Positions 7,970 through 15,854 of a stretch of DNA of 53,574 bases are shown one piece after another. The notes below the pieces were generated by a model. The model worked only from the letters and a program-made list of their open reading frames with translations, ran no database searches and was not told the DNA's origin. The translations under genes and the position numbers were made by a program. Source of the stretch: Chitinophagaceae bacterium UBA1953 (GTDB lineage: Bacteria; Bacteroidota; Bacteroidia; Chitinophagales; Chitinophagaceae); contig DDEN01000056.1 of assembly GCA_002336115.1 (NCBI GenBank), forward strand, positions 1-53,574, in the 5' to 3' direction. Each line of letters opens with the position of its first letter. Within the stretch, counting starts at the first letter, position 1.

Positions 7970-8012
7970 ATGTTGAATAGAATTACCAGGCGTACAAGTG
8001 AGTGACACAACA
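7970..8012 (+). repeat. Dispersed repeat, halves A (7970-7990) and B (7992-8012)
   Basis: Half B is identical over 21 bases to 12842-12862 upstream of ilvC (core GTACAAGTGAGTGACACAAC). Half A resembles 12864-12884 (about 15 of 21 bases) and 33383-33402. Here the order is A-B; before ilvC it is B-A. Half A opens a tiny reading frame (MLNRITRRTSE) that stops inside half B. Confidence 0.8.
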
Positions 8013-8052
8013 ATAGTTAAATAGTAGTATAAAAGTTAAGTAAACAAAAAAT

Positions 8053-9738
8053 ATGTGTAACGAATTAAATAAATACAGCAAGGTTTTAACACAGGATGAA
8101 ACACAGCCTGCTGCACAGGCTATGCTGTATGGCATTGGATTAACTGAAGATGATTTAAAGAAAGCTCAGATTGGTATTGCAAGTATGGGTTATGATGGTA
8201 ATACTTGTAACATGCACTTGAACGATCTTGCTAAATTGGTGAAAGAAGGTGTGTGGGCAAATGATCTGGTAGGGTTAATTTTTAATACAATTGGAATAAG
8301 CGACGGAATCAGCAATGGTACTGATGGTATGCGTTACTCATTGGTGAGCCGAGATTTGATTGCTGATAGTATTGAAAGTGTTTGCGGTGGTTTCTATTAT
8401 GATGGATTAATTGCATTGCCCGGTTGCGATAAAAATATGCCCGGCGCTATTATGGCAATGGGGCGTTTAAACCGACCTTCAATTATGGTGTACGGAGGAA
8501 CAATTGCTCCAGGTCATCATAAAGGTGAAGAGTTGAATATCATTTCAGCATTTGAAGCATTAGGAAAAAAATTAGCAGGCACAATTACTCCCGAAGATTT
8601 TAAAGAAATTGTAAAACATAGTTGTCCCGGTGCCGGTGCATGTGGTGGTATGTACACTGCAAACACAATGGCTGCAGCAATTGAAGCAATGGGTATGAGT
8701 TTGCCTTACTCTTCATCTAATCCGGCTATTAGCGAAGAAAAAAGAAATGAGTGCCTTGCAGCAGGTAAAGCAATCAAAGTTTTACTTGAAAAAAATATCA
8801 GGCCAAGAGATATTATGACGAAGGAAGCATTTGAAAATGCAATTGTACTCATCATGATTCTTGGCGGAAGTACAAATGCGGTGTTGCACCTGATTGCAAT
8901 GGCAAAGAGTGTTGGAGTTGAATTATCACAAGATGATTTTCAGCGTATCAGTGACAAAACGCCGGTACTGGCAGATTTTAAACCAAGCGGAAAATATTTA
9001 TGGCAGGAGCTTCCTGCACATGGCGGGGTGCCTGCTGTATTAAAATATTTATTAGAAAAAGGGTTGCTGCATGGCGATTGTTTAACTGTAACAGGCAAAA
9101 CACTTGCAGAAAATCTGAAAGATGTAACATCTCTGAATTTTGAAACACAAAAAGTTATTTATCCTCTGGAGCAGCCATTGAAAAAAACAGGTCACCTGCA
9201 GATTCTGTATGGCAATATTGCTGAAAGGGGAAGTGTGGCAAAAATAAGTGGTAAAGAAGGTGAACGTTTTGAAGGACCTGCGAGAGTATTTGATGGTGAA
9301 AGACATTTGGTGGAAGGAATTGCAAACGGAAGAGTGAAAAAAGGTGATGTGGTTGTAATAAGATACGAAGGGCCTAAAGGCGCTCCCGGTATGCCCGAAA
9401 TGTTAAAACCAACTTCGGCAATTATGGGTGCAGGGCTTGGGAAAGATGTAGCATTGATAACTGATGGACGTTTCAGTGGTGGATCGCATGGTTTTGTTGT
9501 AGGGCATATTACTCCGGAAGCTTTTGAAGGCGGAACAATTGCATTGGTGCAGGATGATGATATAATTGAAATTGATGCAGTAAAACGTATTATGAATTTA
9601 AAAGTAAGTGATGATGTGCTGGCTGAACGAAGAAAACAGTGGAAACAACCTGCATTAAAAGAAACAAAAGGCGTATTGTACAAATATGCCAAACTTGTAA
9701 AAGATGCAAGTGAAGGTTGTGTAACAGATGAAGATTAA
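8053..9738 (+). CDS. ilvD: Dihydroxy-acid dehydratase
   Basis: IlvD dehydrates 2,3-dihydroxy-isovalerate and 2,3-dihydroxy-3-methylvalerate to the keto acids used by IlvE. The 561-residue protein carries the three Fe-S cluster cysteines C52 (GNTCNMH), C125 (LPGCDKNMPG) and C197 (PGAGACGGMYTANTM), and the C-terminal TDGRFSGGSHGFVVGH motif. Length and motifs are normal for the bacterial enzyme. It lies in the attenuated operon and is followed after 15 bases by a DinB-like gene. Confidence 0.96.
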   Translation: MCNELNKYSKVLTQDETQPAAQAMLYGIGLTEDDLKKAQIGIASMGYDGNTCNMHLNDLAKLVKEGVWANDLVGLIFNTIGISDGISNGTDGMRYSLVSRDLIADSIESVCGGFYYDGLIALPGCDKNMPGAIMAMGRLNRPSIMVYGGTIAPGHHKGEELNIISAFEALGKKLAGTITPEDFKEIVKHSCPGAGACGGMYTANTMAAAIEAMGMSLPYSSSNPAISEEKRNECLAAGKAIKVLLEKNIRPRDIMTKEAFENAIVLIMILGGSTNAVLHLIAMAKSVGVELSQDDFQRISDKTPVLADFKPSGKYLWQELPAHGGVPAVLKYLLEKGLLHGDCLTVTGKTLAENLKDVTSLNFETQKVIYPLEQPLKKTGHLQILYGNIAERGSVAKISGKEGERFEGPARVFDGERHLVEGIANGRVKKGDVVVIRYEGPKGAPGMPEMLKPTSAIMGAGLGKDVALITDGRFSGGSHGFVVGHITPEAFEGGTIALVQDDDIIEIDAVKRIMNLKVSDDVLAERRKQWKQPALKETKGVLYKYAKLVKDASEGCVTDED

Positions 9739-9753
9739 TCAGAACAACAAAAA

Positions 9754-10245
9754 ATGGATAAAAACTATTTTATAGAACTGGCTGATTACAACTTGTGGGC
9801 AAACACAATTGTATGCAACTGGCTTGAACAGATTACAGAAGAACAATGGAGCCGGGAAATTGTAAGCAGCTTCAGCAGCGTACAGCAAACGGTATTGCAT
9901 ATCATCAGTGCCGAATATGCCTGGCTTGAACGATTTAAAAGAAACCCGGAAATAGTTTGGCTGCAGCCATCATTTAAAGGAACCAAAGATGAACATATTA
10001 CGCTGTGGAAACAAACATCGCAGGAACTGAAAAAATTTATCAGTGAGTTTGAGGAAAATCAGTTATCAGTAAAACTTGAATTTACAAGATTAAATGGCGA
10101 TGTATATACGATGCCTTTTTACCAGTTGTTTGCACACGTCGTCAACCACGCAGCATATCACCGTGGGCAACTGGTGACAATGTTGCGGCAAACAGGATTT
10201 ACAAATGTTCAGTCAACAGATTTGCTGGGCTATTACAGAAATTAA
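9754..10245 (+). CDS. DinB-family protein inside the ilv operon
   Basis: The 163-residue protein has the DinB four-helix fold signature: DYNLWANTIV near the start, H49 in VLHIISAEYAWLERF, and the HxxxH pair H132/H136 in NHAAYHRGQL, a complete three-His metal site. Gaps of 15 bases to ilvD and 29 to ilvB make co-transcription with ilv genes very likely. It has no known place in branched-chain synthesis. Some DinB-fold proteins are thiol-dependent transferases or hydrolases, so a metabolite-repair or thiol role (ilvD has an oxygen-sensitive Fe-S cluster) is a guess only. Confidence 0.85.
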   Translation: MDKNYFIELADYNLWANTIVCNWLEQITEEQWSREIVSSFSSVQQTVLHIISAEYAWLERFKRNPEIVWLQPSFKGTKDEHITLWKQTSQELKKFISEFEENQLSVKLEFTRLNGDVYTMPFYQLFAHVVNHAAYHRGQLVTMLRQTGFTNVQSTDLLGYYRN

Positions 10246-10274
10246 ACATACAGTTCATTATATAAAATATTTTT

Positions 10275-12026
10275 ATGGCAGTACTTGAAGCAAAATCAGA
10301 AATAAAAATTCAGCAAGCGGAAATGCGTTCAGTTTCCGGCTCGCAGGCAGTTATGGAGGCATTGATAGCAGAGGGAGTTAAAACAATTTTTGGTTATCCC
10401 GGTGGCGCTATTATGCCAATATATGATGCGTTATTCGATTATCCTTCTCAACTTCAGCATATACTTGTGCGTCATGAACAGGGAGCTATTCATGCAGCAC
10501 AGGGTTTTGCAAGGGCAAGTGGTAAAACGGGAGTTGTGTTTGCAACAAGCGGCCCTGGTGCAACCAATCTTGTAACGGGTTTGGCCGATGCAATGATTGA
10601 TTCAACACCTGTTGTTTGCATTACCGGCCAGGTGTTTGCTCACCTGCTTGGCACTGATGCGTTTCAGGAAACAGATGTAATTAATATTACAACTCCTGTT
10701 ACAAAATGGAATCACCAGGTAACAGATGCTTCTGAAATACCTTCTGCACTTGCAAAGGCATTTTATATTGCAGGAAGTGGCAGGCCAGGCCCTGTTGTAA
10801 TTGATATTACCAAAAACGCTCAACTGCAGTTATTCGAATATGAAGGGTATAAAAAATGTGAACATATACGCAGCTACAGGCCAAAACCTGAAATAAGAAA
10901 AGAATATATTCAGGAAGCAGCAAAGCTGATTAATGAAGCAGAAAGACCATTTGTAATTTTTGGTCAGGGTGTTATTCTCGGAAACGCAGAAAAAGAATTT
11001 AAAGCGTTTATTGAAAAAAGCGGGTTACCTGCTGCGTGGACAATTATGGGTATGAGTGCTATTCCAACTGATCATCCGCTGGCTGTTGGTATGTTGGGTA
11101 TGCATGGTAACTATGGCCCAAATGTTTTGACAAATGAATGTGATGTTTTGATTGCTGTTGGAATGCGTTTTGATGATCGTGTAACCGGTCGTTTAGATAA
11201 ATATGCAAAGCAGGCAAAAATTGTTCATCTTGATATTGATCCTTCTGAAATTGATAAAAATGTAAAAACAACGGTGCCGGTTTGGGGCGATTGTAAAGAA
11301 ACATTGCCAATGCTTACCGCATTGCTTGAACAGAAGCAACATGCAGCATGGATTAACCGGTTTGGTGAATTCATGAATAAAGAAAAAGAAAAGTGTATTG
11401 ATGCTGAACTGACTCCGGCAAGTGATATTATGACGATGGGTGAAGTGATTAAAACTCTCAATGAATTAACCGGAGGCGAAGCAATTATTGTAACCGATGT
11501 TGGTCAGCATCAAATGGTGGCCTGCCGTTATGCAAAATATAAAAACAGCAGAAGTAATATTACCAGCGGAGGATTGGGTACAATGGGTTATGCTTTGCCG
11601 GCGGCTATTGGTGCTGCATTTGGCGATCCTTCACGTACAACAGTTGCTATTATTGGTGATGGCGGTTTCCAGATGACGATACAGGAGCTGGGAACAATTA
11701 TGCAATATAAGCCCGATGTAAAACTGTTAATCCTTAATAATAATTTTCTTGGAATGGTGCGCCAATGGCAGCAACTTTTCCACGAAAAACGTTATTCGTT
11801 TGTGGATATTCAAAGCCCTGACTTTGTTCAGGTAGCGAAAGGCTACGGAATACCAGGAAGAAGTATATCAGACAGGGCTGATTTAAGAGATGCACTGAAT
11901 GAATTGCTTACTTCAAAAGGTTCACAGTTACTTGAGGTAATGGTGGGGAAAGAAAACAACGTTTTCCCAATGGTACCCCAGGGAAGAGGCGTGGCTGAAA
12001 TTGTATTAAGTAAAGAAGAAATCTAA
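10275..12026 (+). CDS. ilvB: Acetolactate synthase, large catalytic subunit
   Basis: It joins two pyruvates, or pyruvate and 2-ketobutyrate, using thiamine diphosphate: the entry step to Val, Leu and Ile. The 583-residue protein shows FGYPGGAIMPIYD, the catalytic Glu68 in VRHEQGAIHAAQG, the FAD-region segment GMLGMHGNYGPN, and the ThDP-Mg motif from GDGGFQMT to NNNFLGMVRQWQ. All are as in functional AHAS. The regulatory subunit ilvN follows after 107 bases that hold a long hairpin repeat. Confidence 0.96.
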   Translation: MAVLEAKSEIKIQQAEMRSVSGSQAVMEALIAEGVKTIFGYPGGAIMPIYDALFDYPSQLQHILVRHEQGAIHAAQGFARASGKTGVVFATSGPGATNLVTGLADAMIDSTPVVCITGQVFAHLLGTDAFQETDVINITTPVTKWNHQVTDASEIPSALAKAFYIAGSGRPGPVVIDITKNAQLQLFEYEGYKKCEHIRSYRPKPEIRKEYIQEAAKLINEAERPFVIFGQGVILGNAEKEFKAFIEKSGLPAAWTIMGMSAIPTDHPLAVGMLGMHGNYGPNVLTNECDVLIAVGMRFDDRVTGRLDKYAKQAKIVHLDIDPSEIDKNVKTTVPVWGDCKETLPMLTALLEQKQHAAWINRFGEFMNKEKEKCIDAELTPASDIMTMGEVIKTLNELTGGEAIIVTDVGQHQMVACRYAKYKNSRSNITSGGLGTMGYALPAAIGAAFGDPSRTTVAIIGDGGFQMTIQELGTIMQYKPDVKLLILNNNFLGMVRQWQQLFHEKRYSFVDIQSPDFVQVAKGYGIPGRSISDRADLRDALNELLTSKGSQLLEVMVGKENNVFPMVPQGRGVAEIVLSKEEI

Positions 12027-12031
12027 AAGCA

Positions 12032-12121
12032 AGTCAGAAAGTCGGGAGGTCAGAAGACTGAAAGACGATTCTGAAAAACATAATCACACTTTCGGACTTC
12101 GGTCTTGCCGACTTCCGGACT
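12032..12121. repeat. Long imperfect hairpin between ilvB and ilvN
   Basis: Two arms of about 35 bases (12032-12066 and 12086-12121) are imperfect reverse complements, roughly three quarters of positions pairing, with a loop of about 19 bases. The arms consist of short GTC/GAAG-type modules common in intergenic repeats of this group. In the ilv transcript it would fold into a long stem, which could affect RNA stability or the IlvB:IlvN ratio. Confidence 0.7.
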
Positions 12122-12133
12122 AATTTAAAAATT

Positions 12134-12724
12134 ATGCAAAAGCAGGAATTCACTATAACAGTATATACAGAAAACCAGGTTGGTTTGCTGAACAGGATTG
12201 CCATTATTTTCTCCAGAAGAAAAATCAACATTGAAAGTTTAAATACATCACCCAGTGAAATTGATGGTGTACACCGTTTCACTATTGTGATTGATGAGTT
12301 TGAAGAACTGGTTCGCAAAATTTGCCGCCAGATTGAAAAACAGGTTGGCGTACTAAAAGCGTATTACAACAACAATGATGAAATTGTTTGGCAGGAACTT
12401 GCACTTTATAAAGTACCTACTGATGTAATTGCTGAACAGGTTAAGGTTGAACGTCTGTTAAGTCAGCATGGGGCAAAGGCAGTTGTTATAAGGAAAGACT
12501 ATACAGTGTTTGAAGTAGCAGGGCAAAGAGCCGAAACAGATGCCTTGATTAAAGTGCTGGAACCTTATGGATTGATAGAGTTTGTACGCAGCGCCAGAGT
12601 TGCAATCATTAAGGAAAGTGAAGGTTTTCACAAAAAACTTACAGAGTTTGAATACAGAGAACCAAGTGAAGCTGTTGATGAAAATGAATACCTCGATAAA
12701 AACGAAGAAGTGTTTACAATGTAA
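12134..12724 (+). CDS. ilvN: Acetolactate synthase, small regulatory subunit
   Basis: The 196-residue protein begins with an ACT domain (FTITVYTENQVGLLNRIAI, then RRKINIESL and IDGVHRFTIVI), the valine-binding regulatory module, followed by the C-terminal domain of longer IlvN/IlvH proteins. It binds IlvB, raises its activity and gives feedback inhibition by valine. Because LeuA lacks its own allosteric domain, this subunit and the attenuator are the visible end-product controls in the cluster. Confidence 0.94.
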   Translation: MQKQEFTITVYTENQVGLLNRIAIIFSRRKINIESLNTSPSEIDGVHRFTIVIDEFEELVRKICRQIEKQVGVLKAYYNNNDEIVWQELALYKVPTDVIAEQVKVERLLSQHGAKAVVIRKDYTVFEVAGQRAETDALIKVLEPYGLIEFVRSARVAIIKESEGFHKKLTEFEYREPSEAVDENEYLDKNEEVFTM

Positions 12725-12750
12725 TGTGGTGAATGGAGAATCGTCAGCTT

Positions 12751-12811
12751 GTTCCATAGGAACATTGACAGGTAGAAAATGAAATGTTGGATTTGCGTTC
12801 CGTAGGAACGC
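12751..12811. repeat. Two small palindromic repeats between ilvN and ilvC
   Basis: GTTCCATAGGAAC (12751-12763) and GCGTTCCGTAGGAACGC (12795-12811) are related hairpins with 5- and 7-bp stems and three-base loops. They look like members of a dispersed palindromic family. The 248-base gap to ilvC otherwise holds the A/B repeat and a small CATTCG/CGAATG hairpin at 12924-12937. Confidence 0.65.
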
Positions 12812-12841
12812 CTGATGAAAACAGATGAAGCTTGCAGTGCG

Positions 12842-12884
12842 GTACAAGTGAGTGACACAACAGGTGCTGAACAGAATAACAAGA
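12842..12884 (+). repeat. Dispersed repeat, halves B (12842-12862) and A (12864-12884)
   Basis: Half B is a perfect 21-base copy of 7992-8012, in the same orientation. Half A resembles 7970-7990. The reversed order of halves suggests both sites are slices of a once-tandem A-B array. Confidence 0.8.
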
Positions 12885-12972
12885 GCTGGTAATATAACAT
12901 AAAATAAAAATTTTAATCTGCTTCATTCGTGCGAATGGAGACAAAACAAAAACAACAAAAAAGGAAATTAAA

Positions 12973-14457
12973 ATGGCAAATTACTTTAACACACTTTCGC
13001 TCAGGGATCAATTGAGTCAGTTAGGAACTTGTGAGTTTATGGACAGGAGTGAATTTGCAGATGGTGTGAATGCGTTAATCGGTAAAAAAATCGTTATCGT
13101 AGGTTGCGGTGCTCAGGGTTTAAACCAAGGGTTGAATATGAGAGACTCCGGGCTGGATATTTCTTATGCTTTGCGGAAAGAAGCAATTGAACAAAAACGA
13201 GCTTCATGGAAGAATGCTACTGAAAACGGATTTACCGTTGGTACATACGATGAACTGATACCTTCTGCTGATCTTGTTCTGAATCTAACCCCCGATAAAC
13301 AGCATACTTCTGTTGTGAATGCAATAATGCCATTAATGAAAAAGGGATCGACGCTTTCTTATTCGCATGGTTTTAATATTGTGGAAGAAGGGACACAGAT
13401 CCGTAAAGATATTACCGTTATTATGGTGGCTCCTAAATCGCCAGGTTCTGAAGTGCGTGAAGAATATAAAAGAGGTTTTGGTGTGCCTACTTTGATTGCT
13501 GTACATCCTGAAAATGATCCTGAGCAAAAAGGATTGATTTATGCAAAAGCTTATGCCGCTGCCACAGGAGGTCATCGTGCCGGTGTTCTACGTTCATCTT
13601 TTGTTGCTGAAGTAAAATCTGATCTGATGGGTGAGCAAACCATTCTTTGCGGCGTGTTGCAAACAGGATCAATTTTGTCTTTCGATAAAATGGTGGAAAA
13701 AGGAGTTGAACCTGCTTATGCAGCTAAACTGATTCAATACGGATGGGAAGTAATTACCGAAGCGTTAAAGCATGGTGGTGTTACTGCTATGATGGATCGG
13801 TTATCAAACCCGGCCAAGATCAAGGCATTTGAATTGTCAACAGAAATCAAAAATATCTGGCGTGGATTATTCCGTAAGCATCAGGATGATATCATGAGTG
13901 GAGAGTTCTCTTCAACCATGATGAAAGACTGGGCAAATGATGATAAAAACCTGTTAACATGGCGTGCGGCAACTGCAGAAACAGCATTTGAAAAAACAGC
14001 GCCTACTTCAGCTAAAATTGCTGAGCAGGAATATTTTGATAATGGTTTGCTGATGGTTGCTTTTGTACGTGCAGGTGTTGAACTTGCTTTTGAAACAATG
14101 GTTGAATCAGGTATCAAAGCAGAATCGGCTTACTATGAATCATTGCACGAAACTCCGCTTATTGCCAATACAATTGCTCGTAAGAAATTGTATGAAATGA
14201 ACCGTGTGATTTCTGATACTGCTGAGTATGGCTGTTACCTGTTTGATCATGCAGCAAAACCAATGCTGACTGAATTCATGAAGACAATCGACATTGACGT
14301 GATTGGTACCAACTTCAATGCCGGTAAAGATGGTGGTGTTGATAATAAGGAAATCATTGCTGTAAATCATGTCATCCGCAATCACCCGGTTGAAGCAGTA
14401 GGTGCGGTATTGCGCAAAGCAATGACTGATATGAAAGTAATCAGCACTAATGTATAA
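12973..14457 (+). CDS. ilvC: Ketol-acid reductoisomerase, class II (long form)
   Basis: It isomerises and reduces acetolactate and acetohydroxybutyrate with NADPH and Mg2+. At 494 residues it is the E. coli-like class II form with a duplicated C-terminal domain. Visible are the nucleotide-binding GCGAQGLNQGLNMRDSG, the active-site Lys in VAPKSPGSEVREEYKRG, and the metal-binding Asp and Glu in VKSDLMGEQTILCG. All key residues are present, in contrast to LeuB. The ilvA start lies three bases after its stop, so the two are translationally close. Confidence 0.95.
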   Translation: MANYFNTLSLRDQLSQLGTCEFMDRSEFADGVNALIGKKIVIVGCGAQGLNQGLNMRDSGLDISYALRKEAIEQKRASWKNATENGFTVGTYDELIPSADLVLNLTPDKQHTSVVNAIMPLMKKGSTLSYSHGFNIVEEGTQIRKDITVIMVAPKSPGSEVREEYKRGFGVPTLIAVHPENDPEQKGLIYAKAYAAATGGHRAGVLRSSFVAEVKSDLMGEQTILCGVLQTGSILSFDKMVEKGVEPAYAAKLIQYGWEVITEALKHGGVTAMMDRLSNPAKIKAFELSTEIKNIWRGLFRKHQDDIMSGEFSSTMMKDWANDDKNLLTWRAATAETAFEKTAPTSAKIAEQEYFDNGLLMVAFVRAGVELAFETMVESGIKAESAYYESLHETPLIANTIARKKLYEMNRVISDTAEYGCYLFDHAAKPMLTEFMKTIDIDVIGTNFNAGKDGGVDNKEIIAVNHVIRNHPVEAVGAVLRKAMTDMKVISTNV

Positions 14458-14460
14458 TGA

Positions 14461-15714
14461 ATGAATTTTGTGCATGATAACATACAACTTGATTTTACGG
14501 GGGCTTCGTTACGGATTAAAAAAGTCGTAACGAAAACCCCGTTACAATTAAACCGAAATCTCTCTAAAAAATACCAATGCAATGTGTATTTAAAGAGAGA
14601 AGATCTGCAGGTGGTGCGTAGCTATAAACTGCGTGGTGCTTATAATATGATGAGCAGTTTGCCGGAAGATCAATTGCAGAGAGGAGTTGTTTGTGCAAGT
14701 GCAGGAAACCATGCACAGGGTTTTGCATTCAGTTGTAAAAAGCTCAACACGAAAGGTGTGGTTTTTATGCCTGTAATTACACCGAATCAAAAAATCAACC
14801 AGACAAAAATGTTTGGTGAAGATTTTATTGAAGTGCGTTTAACAGGCGATACGTTTGATGATTGTGCAGCAGCAGCAAAAAAATATACCGAAGAAAATGG
14901 AATGACTTTTATTCCTCCTTTTGATGATTTACGGATCATTGAAGGGCAGGGAACGGTGGCTGTTGAGATACTGGAAGCACAGAGCGATATTGATTTTGTG
15001 TTTATTCCGGTTGGTGGTGGAGGTTTGGCCGCAGGTGTAGGTTCTTACTTCAAAACCTACTCGCCCAAAACAAAAATAATTGGAGTTGAGCCGGAAGGTG
15101 CTCCGTCAATGTACGAGGCATTGAAAGCAAACAGGCCAGTTGAGCTTGATAACATTGATCGTTTTGTTGACGGTGCTGCTGTAAAGAGGGTGGGAGATGT
15201 CAGCTTTGATATCTGCAAAGAAGTGCTGGATGATATGCACCTCGTTGCGGAAGGAAAAGTATGTTCATCAATTTTGAAATTGTACAATGAAGATGCTATT
15301 GTAGTTGAGCCTGCAGGTGCTTTAAGCATTGCAGTGCTTAATGATTATGCTGATGAAATAAAAGGTAAAACAGTTGTGTGCATTGTAAGCGGCAGTAACA
15401 ACGATATTGACCGGATGCAGGAAATTAAGGAACGCAGTCTTCAGTATGAAGGATTGAAGCATTATTTCCTCATTCGTTTTGCACAACGGCCAGGTGCATT
15501 AAAAGAATTTGTAAATCATGTGTTAGGTGAAAACGATGATATTACACGTTTTGAATACATGCAGAAACACAATAAAGAAACCGGGCCTGCATTGGTAGGA
15601 ATTGAATTGAAAAGCAGGGAAGATTATACAACCCTGATGACCAATTTGAGAAAATATCAGATCAACTATACAGAACTGAACAAAAATGACAATTTGTTTG
15701 GGTATTTGGTGTGA
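14461..15714 (+). CDS. ilvA: Threonine ammonia-lyase (threonine dehydratase)
   Basis: It converts threonine to 2-ketobutyrate, the isoleucine-specific entry step. The PLP lysine is K56 in YLKREDLQVVRSYKLRGAYN, with SAGNHAQG and the phosphate-binding loop GGGGLAAG. The C-terminal 80 residues (HYFLIRFAQRPGALKEFV onward) form one ACT-like regulatory domain, giving 417 residues as in the B. subtilis type. It is the last ilv gene; a 140-base gap with no clear terminator separates it from gltB. Catabolic threonine dehydratases lack this domain, so the biosynthetic role is favoured. Confidence 0.93.
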   Translation: MNFVHDNIQLDFTGASLRIKKVVTKTPLQLNRNLSKKYQCNVYLKREDLQVVRSYKLRGAYNMMSSLPEDQLQRGVVCASAGNHAQGFAFSCKKLNTKGVVFMPVITPNQKINQTKMFGEDFIEVRLTGDTFDDCAAAAKKYTEENGMTFIPPFDDLRIIEGQGTVAVEILEAQSDIDFVFIPVGGGGLAAGVGSYFKTYSPKTKIIGVEPEGAPSMYEALKANRPVELDNIDRFVDGAAVKRVGDVSFDICKEVLDDMHLVAEGKVCSSILKLYNEDAIVVEPAGALSIAVLNDYADEIKGKTVVCIVSGSNNDIDRMQEIKERSLQYEGLKHYFLIRFAQRPGALKEFVNHVLGENDDITRFEYMQKHNKETGPALVGIELKSREDYTTLMTNLRKYQINYTELNKNDNLFGYLV

Positions 15715-15854
15715 GTCAGTTGTTGGTAATACTCTTGTTTTTGAACATCTGTTAGTTGAATAATTTGGTAATTTTAATCAATTGCCGATTGCTTGCTGAA
15801 TAGGGAAAACCCTTCATATATTTTTTATTTAACAACTAAAACTTGCAAAGACGA

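Noticed and set aside
7970..8005. MLNRITRRTSE micro-ORF as a second leader peptide before ilvD
   Set aside because: It has only one Ile, no Val run and no following terminator, and its sequence is part of a dispersed repeat.
12582..12782. ORFs crossing the ilvN 3' end and the following gap
   Set aside because: They are shadow frames of ilvN or extensions through palindromic repeats.
15798..15830. Possible terminator between ilvA and gltB (AGGG/CCCT followed by a T-rich tract)
   Set aside because: The stem is only four pairs, so it is too weak to call; transcription may continue from ilvA into gltB.
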